This document shows, piece after piece, positions 20,958 through 33,120 of a stretch of DNA of 64,000 nt. How positions within the stretch are numbered: position 1 is the first letter of the stretch; every line of letters begins with the position of its first letter. This DNA is from Platanthera guangdongensis. Its lineage: Eukaryota > Streptophyta > Magnoliopsida > Asparagales > Orchidaceae. A program made the translations under genes and the position numbers. The notes beneath the pieces were generated by a model, which was given only the letters and a program-made list of their open reading frames with translations, was not told where the DNA came from and did no database searches. Where the stretch lies: assembly GCA_039583875.1 (NCBI GenBank), contig CM077162.1:63718822-63782821 (forward strand), given 5' to 3'.

Positions 20958-21095
20958 AAATAAAGAATGAAATATCAAGATTTGTGTTGTAAGAGAAATG
21001 TGGAATTTGAGAAACATGTTACCCCTAAATAAAGAATGGAATATCAAGATTTGTGCTGTAAGAGAAATGAGGAATCTGAGAAACATGTTACCCCA
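20958..21095 (+). repeat. 69-bp tandem duplication in element A gag
   Basis: Two copies of a 69-bp unit starting AAATAAAGAATG at 20958 and 21027, differing at a few bases. 69 is a multiple of three, so the duplication kept frame when it arose. Element E has a single copy (56434 onward). Confidence 0.9.
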
Positions 21096-22767
21096 AGACT
21101 TATATGAGAAACTATTATCACATGAGCTACCGCTAAATTCTAGAAAAGCTGAAGCTGAATTTGTCAGAAGTTCAACTCAGACTAAATGTGTGAACTTCAA
21201 AACAGATACATCAAAAAAAGGTAGAAGAGAAATCTCATCATCACCAAAAAGGGATGAAAATACAGATAGCACTGAAACATGTTCTTCCTCAGAAAAATTA
21301 TCAGATGATGAATTGACACTGTTTACTAGACAATTCAAGAAAATGCTGAGAAGAACGAAGCAGTGGAATAAGAAGAAATCATCTGGAACAAACTCCAGTA
21401 AAAGCAAAGACAAACACAAAGACAAATCTGTGGTCAGGTATGATTCTCATCAAAACAAACAATTTAAGACTGACATTATTTGCTATTGTTGTAACATGCC
21501 TGAGCATGTCATTGCCGACTGTCCAGTAAAAAGAAAGAAAAACAAAAAGTCAAAAGAAAAGAAGTTCAATAAAGATAAGAAATCAGAAAAGGGTATGATG
21601 GCAAAGAAGATAAAAAGCTTATCTGATAGTGATACTAATTCAACTGAATCAGAATAAGAACATGCTGGACTGTTCTCATATGAAAAAGAATTTATCAGAG
21701 AGGCCATCTACAAGGGCAAAAACTTCACAACTTCATCACACTATGATGATTCTGAAGAAGATATGAAGATCAATTTGATGACACTATCTGATAATACAGA
21801 CGCAGAAATTGCTGAATGTCAGAATACACATGTAATTTTTTATAATTCTTGTTGTTCTATAAATTCTGTTCATAAGACTGTGGATGAGCTAGACTCATGT
21901 GACTCAAAGGTTGATTCACACAAGTCTAACCCTGAGACTGAACTGCAGCAGCTCACAGGGAAATTTGGAAAACAGCTGGAAGCTCTTGTAAAGAGCAAGA
22001 AGCTTGTCAAAGTACAAACTATAGAAATTGCATCACTAAAAGGTCTCGAGTATCATCATAAGATGGACACTCAGAAAATTTGGTTTTCAAAGTTCTAAGT
22101 TGGCAAAGCTGACTTAGATCATTGATGATCAAATTATGCTGATAAAGCAAAAGGTCGCAACCATTCAGGAATTGGAACTCAAACTCCTGAATGAGAAAAG
22201 ATTAGTACAATAATTTTCTAAACCTAAAACTATGCTGCCTATTATAGATACCTTCTCAGGAACACCTGTAAGTGGTCTTGGATATGTTAAACCCAAGAGA
22301 AAAAAAGGCAAAAATCTGACAAGACAAAAGTGTCCAGTCATTGCACAATCTGTGTTTCAGACAAAGGGAAAAGAAACCCAGAAGTCTTGACCAGTTGGAC
22401 CAAGTTCATATATGAATATGAAAGTTATTCCTAATGTGCCTGCTCCTAGGAGAATTGTTGTAACTGAGAGACAATAATTTTTTTGCTCCCAGTCAAAATA
22501 CAACTGTTAAGTTTGCTGATTCCTGTTCTAAAGAATGTCAGCACAAAGTTCCTTCTGTTGCTCCAAAAAGTAGGTTCAATAGATATAAATGCTTGTGTTG
22601 TGGAAAGGTAGGACACTTTGCCTTGAACTGTTGGTTCAATTACACTGTGTCTCATGTTCAGAAAATATATCCAGTTAAAAGCTTACAAGTGGTTCAATGG
22701 AGCCACAACTAACAAGAATGTAGGACCCAAAATAATTTGGGTTTCTAAGGAAAAATAAATTCTTATT

Positions 22768-25700
22768 TTGCAGAAATGTCCAAGCACCAGAGATAGACCA
22801 ATCTGGTACTTGGATAGTGAACGTTCCAGACACATGACTGGAACAAGGAGCAATTTGAGAGAGTATATTCCTGAAAAGAATGGAGCAAAGGTGATTTTTG
22901 GTGCAACTGACAAAGGAATCAACAAAGGTTATGGTAAGATCACAAATGACTTAGTCACTTTCACTAAATTAACTTATGTGAAAGAGTTGCAACACAACCT
23001 TATAAACATAAGTCAACTTTGTGATCTTGACTATGACATTTCATTGCACAAGGATGAGTGCCTAATAAAGAAGTCAAGTAACCAAGATGTTATCTTGACA
23101 TGAACTAGGTGTGAGAATGTGTATTGTTTGAATTTTCTTTGTTTAAAGTCAGACTCACCCTTATGTCTAGTTGCAAATGAGAAAACCTCACTCTGTGTCA
23201 AATGACACAAGTGGTTAGCTCATTTGAACTCTATGGCCATAAACAAACTTTACAGTAAAGTGCCAGTTTGGAATGGTCCTAACATTAAATGCTCTAAGGA
23301 GAGCATTTGCTCTGTATGCCAAAAAGGCAAGCAGGCCAAAACATCATTCAAAAGTATTGAATCCAAAGACTCAATGAGGTGTTTATACCTCTTGCATATG
23401 AACTTGTTTGGTCCTATGCAAGTTCAAAGTTTAGGAAGGATGTTCTACACTTTTGTGATTATAGATGATTATTCCAGATTTACTTGAGTTTTCTTTCTAA
23501 GGAAAAAATCTGAAACCCCTAATGTCTTCATGACATTTGTCAAACAAATACAGAATGAATTGAACAGTTCTGTGGTCAGAATAAGAAGTAATCATGAAAC
23601 TGAATTTTAATCTGAATTTATGACAGTTTTGTGAAGAACTGGGGATTCAGCAAGAGTTTTTCACACAAAGAACACCCCTGTAAAATGAAATTGCTGAGAG
23701 AAAGAACAGAACTCTCATTGAAGCTGGAAGAACCATGCTGAGTGATTCTTCACTCCCAGAATATTTTTGGGCTGAAACAATTCACACAACATGTCATGTT
23801 CTTAATTAAGCTTCAATCAACAAAAGGTTGAATAAGACTCCTTATGAACTAATGAAGGGCAAAAAACCAAACTTGTCATATTTCAGAATCTTTTGATGTA
23901 GATGTTATGTCCTAAATAATGAGAAAACATACATAACTAAGTTTGCTGAAAAGTCCTATGATGACATATTTGTTGGTTATAGTAACCACAGTAAGGCTTA
24001 TAGGGTATACAACTTGAGGGATCAAGTTGTGGAGGAGTCTGTTCATGTTGTATTTGATGAAAGTTTTATGTTTTACAATGATAAGTCGGGTTCATCAAAC
24101 ACAACAGGAGAAGACTTTAAGCTAAATGAGCTGTCTATAGAAGATTCAGTACCAACAAGCCAAAATAAACTAAATGGAGTCAACATTGTTGAAAATTGCT
24201 TGCATAGGAACAACAAGAAGAAGAAACTCAACAAGTTGTAGCTGGTCCAAGAGTAGAAGTTACATTACCTGTAGCTGTCAGACATCTAAGGGAACATCCA
24301 AGGGAATTGATCATTGGAGATGCAGCTCATGGTGTGACCACAAGAAGCAAACATTACAACACTGTGATGTACTCAAGTTTTTTGTCGCAAACAGAAACAA
24401 AGAAATTTGAAGAAGCCAATATAGATTTATTTTGGATAGGTGCAATGCAGGAAGAATTGAAGCAGTTCAAAAGATGCAATGTCTGGAAGCTGGTTCCCAA
24501 ACTAAATGATTGTAACTTCATAGGAACTAAATAGATATACATGAACAAATTGGATGATAATGGTGTTATAGTCAGAAATAAGGTAAGACTTGTTGTAAAG
24601 GGCTATAAACAAGAAGAGTTGATAAACTTTGATCAAATCTTTGCACCAGTGACTAGATTAGAAGCTATAAGACTCTTCCTGACATATGCAGCCTACAAAG
24701 GATTCAAGGTATACCAAATGGATGTGAAGTCAGCCTTCCTTAATGGTAACCTTAAAGAAAAAGTTTATGTTGAGCAACCCTCAGGTTTTGTTGATTCTAC
24801 TAAATGTACTCATGTTTATTTGTTATTAAAAGCTTTCTATGGATTAAAACAAGCCCCAAGGGCTTGGTATGAGACTCTGTGTAAGTTTCTCCTGGAGAAT
24901 AAATTCTCAAGAGGGAAAATAGACAAAATATTATTCTTAAGGGAAGTCAAAGGCAAGATCATCTTACTACAAATATATGTTGATGACATATATTTGATTC
25001 TACTGATGAGTCACTTTGCACTATGTTTGCCAAACTTATGCAAGGTAGGTCTGAGATGAGTAGCATGGGTGAACTCAAGTTTTTCTTGGGTCTCCAAGTT
25101 AAGCAAACTATAGATGAACTTTTCATTAGTCAATTTAAGTTCACCAAGGAGATAATAAAAAAGTATGACATGGAAACAACTACCATGAGAACTCCTATGA
25201 GGTCTAGTATGTCTTTAGACAAGGATGATGTTGACAAGTCAGTTGATATCACCTTATATAGAGACATAGTTGGATCACTGCTCTATCTTACAGCCAGTAT
25301 ATCAGACATAATGTATGTCACTTGTGTCTGTGCTAGGTATCAACCATGCCTTAAAAAATCTCACTATACAGCAGTTAAAAGAATATTGAGATATCTAAAT
25401 GACACACCTAATCTTGATTCATGGTATCTCAGGAATAATGATTTTGAATTGATATGCTCTTTCAGTTGCAGATTATGCAAGATGCAAAGAAGACATGAAA
25501 AGCACATCAAACTCATGTCAATTCCTTGGAAGGAGGCTGGTGTCATGGAGAAGCAAAAAACAAACAAGTTTACCAATATCCACAGCTGAATCTTAGTACA
25601 TTTCAGCTGAAAGTTGCTTGTGCACAATTGCTTTGTATTCAACATCAGTTACAAGATTACAACATAATGAAGTAAAATTCATTTATTCTGTGATTTTACT

Positions 25701-25931
25701 ATTGCTATTTCTATTGCAAATAATCTTGTGTCGCATAGTAGAACAAAACATATTGAAATTAGATATCACTTTATTAGAGAACATGTAGAAAATGAAGATA
25801 TTAGCTTAGAATTTGTTTCAACAAATAAACAAAGTGCTGATATTTTTACTAAGCCCTCAGAAGAAGAAAAATTAAATTTCTTTAAATTTGAACTTGGAAT
25901 GTTGAATCTTGGGTCATTAATGCACATATAA
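22768..25931 (+). pseudogene. pol: Element A pol (protease, integrase, RT, RNase H)
   Basis: Copia order. The protease site reads IWYLDSERSRHMTG (near 22800-22842), with Glu in the Gly position of D-S-G. Integrase pieces lie at 23100-24000 (CQKGKQAKTSFKS; MNLFGPMQV, with Asn at the first catalytic Asp position). RT pieces lie at 24541-25059 ([24 protein letters not shown] and an intact YVDDI near 24978). RT end and RNase H follow to 25931 ([24 protein letters not shown]). At least ten stops or frame changes break it. It is homologous throughout to the E pol. Confidence 0.9.
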
Positions 25932-26054
25932 AACCTGATATAAAATAAAAATAAAATAATTAGTCAGTAATTAAGTTTACTAATTTAAATATCAAGGATA
26001 GAGCACATAAATGACAAAAATCTACATTTTAGAAAACACAATTTTGACTAAGTT

Positions 26055-26330
26055 AAAAGTTGTGTCAAAACACCAGATAATGTGTCGAGACATATTAGAT
26101 AGTGTCGAGACACCAGAAAGTGTGTCAACACTATATATAGTAATGAGTCGAGACACAAAAAAGTGTGTCGACACTGCATAAGTACAAAGTGTCGAGACAC
26201 TAAAGTAAGTGTCGAGACATAAGGGTGTCGAAACCCTAAGGTATGTGTCAAGAGACATAATTCTTGTGTCGACTTAAGTCGACACATCTCGACAGAACTT
26301 TTCCCTGTGTCGATACTTGGTATTTTTCTA
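26055..26330 (+). repeat. Internal GTGTCGAGAC repeat array of element A
   Basis: About twelve copies of GTGTCGAGACA or its complement-like partner TGTCGACAC, more diverged than in the LTRs. The array sits between the pol end and an internal TATA box, and resembles the U3 array in words and spacing. Confidence 0.85.
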
Positions 26331-26385
26331 AAAATTTAGAATAGTCTAAATGCAGCGTGCTCTTTCATCTTCAGGAAAGCTAGAC

Positions 26386-26394
26386 TATAAAAGG
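26386..26394 (+). promoter_or_regulatory. Putative internal promoter of element A (TATA box)
   Basis: TATAAAAGG is 123 bp upstream of ATG 26509 and directly downstream of the internal repeat array. Array, TATA, leader and ATG repeat the layout of the LTR. Confidence 0.5.
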
Positions 26395-26508
26395 GTGTGA
26401 GAGTATGAATCGATTACACTTTCTTGATCTCTTGAACTTTGGATCCCTGAGTGTCGAGACCTAGAATTCTGATTAGTCGACGCTCGTCAATCCTTTCTCT
26501 CAACTTCA

Positions 26509-28479
26509 ATGGCTCCCAAGAACGACGACAACATCTTTGAAGGTTATGAACTAGTGCGCAATGGATTCGTCACGATGCTAGAAGAAATTAAAAAAGTCAT
26601 TGACCTAATTACTGAAGCAGGATTAGAATATCTACTTTCAGAACCGACAAACATCTGGAAACAAGAAGTTTCAAGAGTTCTTCTCTAATGTTAAACTGGA
26701 TTCAAACTCATCAAAGATCAAGTCTAAAGTGAAGCAAAAGTTAAGATTACAACCAGGAGATTGACCAAGGTTTTTCAAATACCAAGCATGGATCAGGAAG
26801 ATGACATAGACTCCATCAGTACTGCTGAAGCATTGGTGTGGTGTGGTTTGGCCTCAACCACTAAGATAGGAAGTACCCTGAACAGGAAGGGTATGAATTC
26901 AAAAGGAAAATTTATGTCTAAAATTATTGAGAAGGTGCTGCTGTGTAAAACAGGAGCACATGACAAGATATCTGCTCAGATGTTTGAGCTTATGACAAGA
27001 GTGATTTTCAAAATCAAGACTAACTGGAGCAGAGTGGTCTTTGATAAAATAATAGAAAGTATCAAGAAGCCCAATATGGGGATAATTCTAAGTCTGTACT
27101 TGATTCATGCTATACCAGACAGCCTCAATCTAACGAATGGATCCAAAATTAATCATATGAGAAAAATGGATGTAAGAATTCTAGCCAGGTGGGATAGAGT
27201 CCTATCCAAAGAAACACATGTAGTTGAGAAGAAGAAAGATAAAAAGAAGAAGGTTGTGGTTGTGGAAGAAGATTCTTCTAATGAGTGAGATACAACAGCT
27301 GAGAAATCTCCAAGGCCCTCACCTATAACTGGTGATCAGATGGATGGGGAGAATGAACAAGTGAAGTATCAAATTGAGGGAGAGAACATCAATAATCTGC
27401 AAGATTTTGATATGGATAAAGTTAACACTATTGTAATGAAAGTAGTCCAAGAGCTGGACAATATGCTGGAACAAGTAGAAGTTCATGACAAAGAAATGCC
27501 TGAAAGGGAGATTGAGGATACAATCTCCAAGGACACTGAAGAAGAAATAACTCTCAATACAAATGTAGATATCGAGGGGGAGATAACTGCTACTCCTGAG
27601 GACCCTGTTCCTGATGAAGCTAACATGAAAAACATTAATATTGATGAAGAAAATGCAATGGTTGAGGGGGAGTCAGCAGAGGCCCCAACTACTGAAACAG
27701 CTAAACAACCTACATCTGTTGAGGTTGTTAGTTCATCTAAATCTGAGGAGGAAGAAGCCTGTTAGATAAAGAAGAGGAAATTATCTGAACTTAAAAAAAG
27801 TAAAAGTTATAAGAAGATTATTCAGTCTGGACCAACATCTGCTCCCACAACTCCAGCACATGCTGTGGATTTAAGTTCAATTATAGTTCAACTGCAAATG
27901 ATGCTTGACCAACAAAGGAATCAACTTGAGAAGTATGTAGATGAGAGCAATAAGGAGCTGCAGTTTCAGTTGGCTCAGGTCATTAAATCTATAAGATTTG
28001 AAGTAAATTTACTAAAGAAGGATATGACAGATTTCTTTGAAAGGGAAACAAATGCTGTGGTTTACATTGCTAAACAACAACAAGAATTAAGAAAAACTGA
28101 GGATGAAATAGTTGTAAAACAAGACTATGTTCTTGAAAATCAAAATAGAATGAATGAAAATATGATTGAACTGAATAATACTTCACTGGACAAGCTGGCT
28201 GAGCAAACTATTGCTTTGGAAACCAAGATAACTTCTGCCACAAAGGAAATGGAAACTCTACTGACAACTCATTCAATCTCATTGATTAAGGACATCACGG
28301 TTTCTGACAAGAATTTGGATGACCATTTACTGAAAGTAAAGAATGTTTTAACCTCAGAAATCAATCATCTAGATGGTCAAGTAAGATTTCACAAAAATAA
28401 TTTAAGGGATCATATTGAAAGAGAAGTCATAAAGGAGGAGAGAGTAATGATAAAGACAAGCTCTGAGCATGCTACTTAG
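26509..28479 (+). pseudogene. Element A third ORF region (env-like position), decayed
   Basis: Starts at ATG 26509 (MAPKNDDNIFEGYEL). After stops near 26685 the open blocks are 26761-27288, 27340-27765 and 27865-28479. Block 1 is a globular domain ending in a Lys-rich run. Block 2 is acidic (DTEEEITLNTNVDIEGE). Block 3 is a long helical, coiled-coil-like stretch (EKYVDESNKELQFQLAQV). SIRE/Maximus elements carry an extra ORF, often called env-like, at this position. I see no signal peptide, and no membrane segment in these blocks, so an envelope role is not supported by what remains. Element E lacks this region. Confidence 0.65.
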
Positions 28480-29334
28480 ATCTCAAATAGCATCATAGAC
28501 ACTTTAGGTCATCCTCCCCTATTGTATGATAGAGACCAAACTGCAGAGTCTGGTTGCCAACCAGCTCCTTTCGAGGCCATCTAAGCTAATGTCCAGACCA
28601 TGTATAGTCCTCCAGGACAAATTCAGAATATTATATATGAGGAGGTGAAAATGACTGATTGTGCATTATTAAAGCAAAAAAAAAGCTCAACTATCAAAGA
28701 AAACATTCAGGGAGCAAGCTGAAGCAAAGCCTGACTTTGAGCAATGGAGTCCAAAGTCTAGATCAATTATACTTATTGCATGAAAGACAGTCAATAATAA
28801 TGCAACTTACAAGGGAAGTGATTTTCTGAGCAAGAGTGGGCTAAACACACAAAGCAGCAGGAGATCATCCAAAAATTCAGAAAAGATCTGAAGGCAGAGA
28901 AGATTCCAACTGACTCAATTGAGCCCAACAAGTATTTCCCCAAGACATATCATTATCATGAAAGACAAAGAATCAAGCAAGAGGAAATTACCAAGCCAAG
29001 AATGCCAAAGGAAAAGAGAAGATGGCTGATGACAAAGTGTCAGAAGTCCAAGTTAAAATTCAATCTGGAAAAGACATTGTCATCAGAGAGGCAGAGGATT
29101 CATAAAATATATTTTCTAGGCATTATGTAATTTTGTTTTTAAGAACAGTGTAACAAATATGAAAAAAATTTAATCTTTGAACAAATATAAATGAAAAATT
29201 TGGTTGCACTTGGTGATATCTGTGTTGTTACTGTTGTGTTCTTTTATATCTTATTCGGCATTTTTATTATACATCATAATTGTTATATTTTGGTATTGTG
29301 GTGTATATCATTGAATTGAGATTATGACTTCTCC
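28480..29334 (+). other. Element A 3' part of third ORF region and 3' non-coding DNA
   Basis: Fragments of charged, Lys-rich coding sequence persist (about 28840-29100) between stops. Near 29209-29310 a frame reads as one hydrophobic run that could be a membrane segment in an ancestral protein, but it follows stops. The rest looks untranslated. Confidence 0.45.
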
Positions 29335-29348
29335 AAATAAGGGGAGAT
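29335..29348 (+). other. Element A polypurine tract
   Basis: AATAAGGGGAGAT directly before the TGTTGGG start of the LTR. Element E has the matching ATAGGGGGAGAT at 60966-60977. Confidence 0.85.
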
Positions 29349-31358
29349 TGTTGGGTACATTGGACACAATGTACTTGAATTGAAGAAGCCTTTTAAACTC
29401 AATGATATACACAAAATATGTATTTGATGTATATTCCAGTTCATGCTTGCAGGTTGCATATGCTATATTGATTTGACAGGTGGTCCAAGTCACATTGACA
29501 GGCGGACTCTAAGAAGCTAACTAAAAGTGAAGAAAATTGTTTAAGTACAGCAGCATCGAGTGAAGTCAACACAGTGCTGAGTGAAGTCAACACAGTGATG
29601 AGTGAAGTCAGCACGGTCAACATCTAGCAACTTGTAGTGTAGAAAAAAATTGGCTAAGTACAAATGTCGACACACTTCGAATGTTTCGACACCTTTGCAA
29701 GAGCAGTGTCGAGACAAGTCAACTAACTCGACACTAAGTCAGTAGTGTCGAGACAAGTCAGCTAACTCGACAATAAGTCAGCAGTGTCGAGACAAGTCAC
29801 CTAAGTCGACACTTTGAATGCTAAGTTAGCAGTGTCGAGACGAGTCAGCTAACTCGACACATTGAAGGTTAAGTCAGCTGTGTTGAGATAAGTCAGCTAA
29901 CTCGACACACAGAAGATTCAAGACAGTAGTGTCGAGACAATACAACTGTCTCGACACAATGAAGACTAAAAATTATTCTAAGTAAAATAGTGTCGAGACA
30001 ATTCAACTGTCTCGACACAGTGAAGAAATAAAGTATAAAGCAAAGTGTCGACACAAAGAAGACTGATGTGTCGAGACAATTCAGCTGTCTCGACACAGTG
30101 AAGAGTTAAAGCAAGTATAAAGTGTCGACCCCCGGCAGACAGTTGTATCGATACAATTCAACTGTTTCGACACAGTGCAGATTTACACATGTTGACACAA
30201 ATAACAGTTGTGTCGAGACAAGTCAACTGTCTCGACACTTTCAAGTTTAGCCTTAAAATTCTTCTAAGTAAAATTGTGTCGAGACTGCTTCGACGTCTCG
30301 ACACCTGTGTGGAGACACTTTGGACATCTCAACACTTCTGTTTCTGAAGATGTGCTGAGTTAACACAGAAGTGTCAGGACATGTTAGAATTGTCACATCA
30401 GCTACAGTAACGTGGAATCTCAACAGAAACAGTTTAAAGGAGAATTTGAAGTATGATGTCACATGCTGATGTCATCAATCAGAAACCAGTAAAGGATATA
30501 AATAGAGGGATTGTCTTCACAGAGATAGGAATTCAACAAAACACAAATTCTCATTCTAATTTCTCACAAGTCAAAGGGGAGACGACAATCCCAAGGAGGA
30601 GAAGGAAGACAAAAGTATTCAAGAAGATCTTCAGATCCTTTCAACAAGTGATCAGAAGATTTAAGTGGGTCTGTTTTACAATTTCTTCGACGAAATCAAG
30701 TCGATCATCATGAAGATTGCCGATCCAGAAAAGTATCTGTTCAGCCGGTTAATTCATAAAGATTTATTCAAGTATAGCTGAATTGAAGAATCTGAATTCA
30801 TTTAGACAAGTCAGATTACAAATTTTGTTTTCTGATTATATTTACCTCTTAAATTCTGTAAGATCTGTGTGAGATCTGAGTGGGTAGGAGAGATAATCTC
30901 TGAGTTGTAATCCTAATTTATAAAGACTAAGATAGGGTTCTTGAGCGACCTGAGGTAAGTGATTTGAGTAGGATCACTTAGGTGTAAGTCTGTGTTATAA
31001 AAGCTGAGATAGAGTTCTTGAGGGACCTGAGGTAGGAGATTGGGAGAATCTCTGAGGTAGGACCTGCTGGTCTGAGTGCAGGTTTCTTAACTATCCTAGA
31101 TAGGAGAACCACTATAAATTCTCTGTGTGTGCTGTGATCTGTTTGTGCTTGTGTTGTGATCTGAGTTTTTCATGTGCTGAGTTCTGTGATTAATTGTGCT
31201 GAGTTCTGTGATTAATTATGCTGAGTTATTGTGAAGCAAATTTCTAAAAGTACATTATCTGCTGAACATTTAAGTAATAAATAATTGACAAAGTATTTTA
31301 AAAGACAGTTTATTCACCCCCCCCCTATGTGATTATCTACTCATAAGATTATCTTTCA
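29349..31358 (+). repeat. Element A 3' LTR
   Basis: 2010 bp from TGTTGGGTACATTGG to ATCTTTCA. Contains the hairpin array (about 29690-30310), TATAAATA at 30497-30504 and the uninterrupted version of the site where B entered the 5' LTR. It differs from the 5' LTR by many substitutions and a deletion of about 120 bp near 31094. The right flank is CTCTC; the matching left flank lies outside the window. Confidence 0.93.
29690..30310 (+). repeat. Hairpin array in the U3 region of element A 3' LTR
   Basis: Same palindromic family as in the 5' LTR (GTGTCGAGACA ... TGTCTCGACAC), copy for copy in nearly the same order, with independent point changes in stems (for example GTGTTGAGATA near 29880). Confidence 0.88.
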
Positions 31359-31505
31359 CTCTCTTTTCCCCCTTCTTCTTCCTATCATTTGGTATCAGAG
31401 GATCTTTTCTCCACCATGGTGGCTACTCGAACGCAAGACGGAATCGGCCGCTTGGAAACCCTAAAAGAAAATCTGATGGGGTTGGCGGATTATAGAGAGT
31501 CCTGA
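31359..31505 (+). pseudogene. gag: Element D: Gypsy primer site and gag start, truncated
   Basis: After the A insertion, CCTATCA resembles an LTR end and is followed by TTTGGTATCAGAGGATC (31387-31403), an initiator-Met tRNA primer site. ATG 31416 opens MVATRTQDGIGRLETLKEN, typical of the gag start in plant Gypsy elements, then stops at TGA 31503-31505. No clear gag follows. Element A therefore probably landed in or at the 5' LTR of an older Gypsy element, the rest of which is lost or unrecognisable. Confidence 0.6.
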
Positions 31506-31768
31506 ATCGAGGTGTGTGATGTCTTTCATCTACACACCGTGGTAGTAATGGGGCAAATGTTCACCAACTTTTTTATCCAACACCTCGATTATCTAACCAT
31601 GTTGAATCATAATGGTAACATTCTTGTGGATGAAAAATTAGGTCACAAAACCTTCCCATGGAGGCAAGGGAGGAAGGTTTAGGGTTTTTAGATTTTGCTG
31701 GCATAAGAAGCGACCAATCAAAAAATAGAACCTGTCACAATAATCTGATGGCGTAGGATTGGTTTGAC

Positions 31769-33120
31769 CTATATTAGAATTATGTAAAACCTCTTACTCT
31801 ACTAAAATGCTCTATTACAAAAGGGCAGCCTGGTGCACAATGCATCCCCATGCAGCAAGGGTTCAGGGTCCCATCATAAGAGTGAAATGTAGGTAAATCT
31901 TAAAATGCTCTATTAAATAAGAAAAAAGGAGGTTCTAAACAATTCAAAATATATTTTTGAAGCTTGAGGTTGCAACTTAGGTTCGTAATATAATATTCGA
32001 TTTTAAATATGCTCCTTATTGGACGTGTGATTCTAGATACCTTTCAGGTTGATTGGCGACATATAGCGTCTCAAATTGGGCCTTAGATGTCTTCACCTGT
32101 ACACCAAGGTAGTAATGGATGCACTTGTGTATCTGCACCAAAACTGAGATTATGCCACTGAATTGAATGGCAACCTTGCGAATGTGCCATTGAGGTATGG
32201 TTTTCAGTTCAGGTGGCCGTAAGAATAGACTAAATTGAAAACAAAATTGAACTGTTGGGAATTGGGATCAGGTAAATCCTCTTATTATTGACGTTAGCAA
32301 ATTTCTCTTTTAAATAGAAATAATAAAGATCTACATTTTTCGAATGCTTTTATATTGAAATTGGAACTTATTCTCAAGATCAATTGTGTGAATTTCTATG
32401 TACTCTTTATTTAAAGGAAAATGTAACTGCACCAATGAACCAGCACTAGGGTCGACCAAACCTGGGCTACATGGTCTACTTGTCTATGTGCATGAGTTGA
32501 TGCACATGTCGGCAAAAATGGATTGAGCACTTGCTTAGAGGTTATTAATGTATGTTATCAATTTGGGCTACTTTTTCTTCGTTGATCTTTCTAGAACATG
32601 GCTGCAACTTAAGTTTTATCTTCCTTCTAAAGTAGTTGATTTGGTTCCGTCCTGTGCTTGTTCTTCTTGTGTTTTCATTTTCAGGGCACTTGATGCCATT
32701 TACGGCCTGAAAAGAACAAAAAATTCCTCCAGAAATTGTTGCCATTTTGACTATTCGCAGAGCTACTTTTAGTGGTAATGATGGAATGCATAATGAATCT
32801 ATTATTTTTCCTCTGATAAACAGCAGTACAAAAAATCATCCCATGCTTCCAGGATGTATGTTTCGGGCCTTAGAGTGTTGTGTTGTTTTAACTCGATCTT
32901 TTGCAATAAACCTCTAGAGATTATCATGGCTCCTAAGGTTAAAGAATACAACACCATGGATTTCTTGATCTCCACATGCTGTATAGACAACTTTTCCTAT
33001 TCCCCTTCTACGGTATCCTTTCTCATCAACACAATCCTTGGATAGGCATATTGAATCACTGGGATTCTATGTCATTCTTTGCCATGGTGGTCCTGCTTTT
33101 ATCCACACTCAACTTCTCAT
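31769..33120 (+). repeat. Diverged direct repeat, copy 1
   Basis: Collinear with 33588-34560. Anchors: TATTAGAATTATGTAAAACC (31773), AAATATGCTCCTTATTG (about 32007), CTACATGGTCTAC (about 32470), GTGCTTGTTCTTCTTGTGTT (about 32655) and CATCAACACAATCCTTGG (about 33022). No reading frame is conserved between the copies. Confidence 0.65.
31826..31905 (-). mobile_element. Truncated tRNA-derived SINE (Au-like), 3' part
   Basis: AAAGGGCAGCCTGGTGCACA followed by GGGTCC and a diverged tail matches my memory of the antisense 3' end of the widespread plant Au-type SINE. The tRNA-like A and B boxes are not recognisable here, so the copy is truncated or decayed. Confidence 0.5.

Larger units (their letters stand above)
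19724..22758 (+). pseudogene. gag: Element A gag, interrupted and decayed
   Basis: Homologous to element E gag from 55906. The start is near ATG 19724, but no clean initiation context survives. A solo LTR (19774-20484) splits it just after the FAIWKQ motif. Later blocks show GPYVPMKISVLDAN, MEGTKEVRDDKKSLLNQQY and two CCHC knuckles: CYCCNMPEHVIADC (near 21480-21525) and CLCCGKVGHFALNC (near 22590-22635). Multiple stops and shifts lie at 20730-20950, 21655, 22096 and after. The frame ends with TAA 22756-22758, in the same frame as the pol start 10 bp later. A long gag with two knuckles about 350 residues apart is shared with E. Confidence 0.85.

Noticed and set aside
28480..29310. Functional envelope gene in element A
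   Set aside because: Only broken charged fragments and one late hydrophobic run remain. No signal peptide or glycoprotein pattern is visible.
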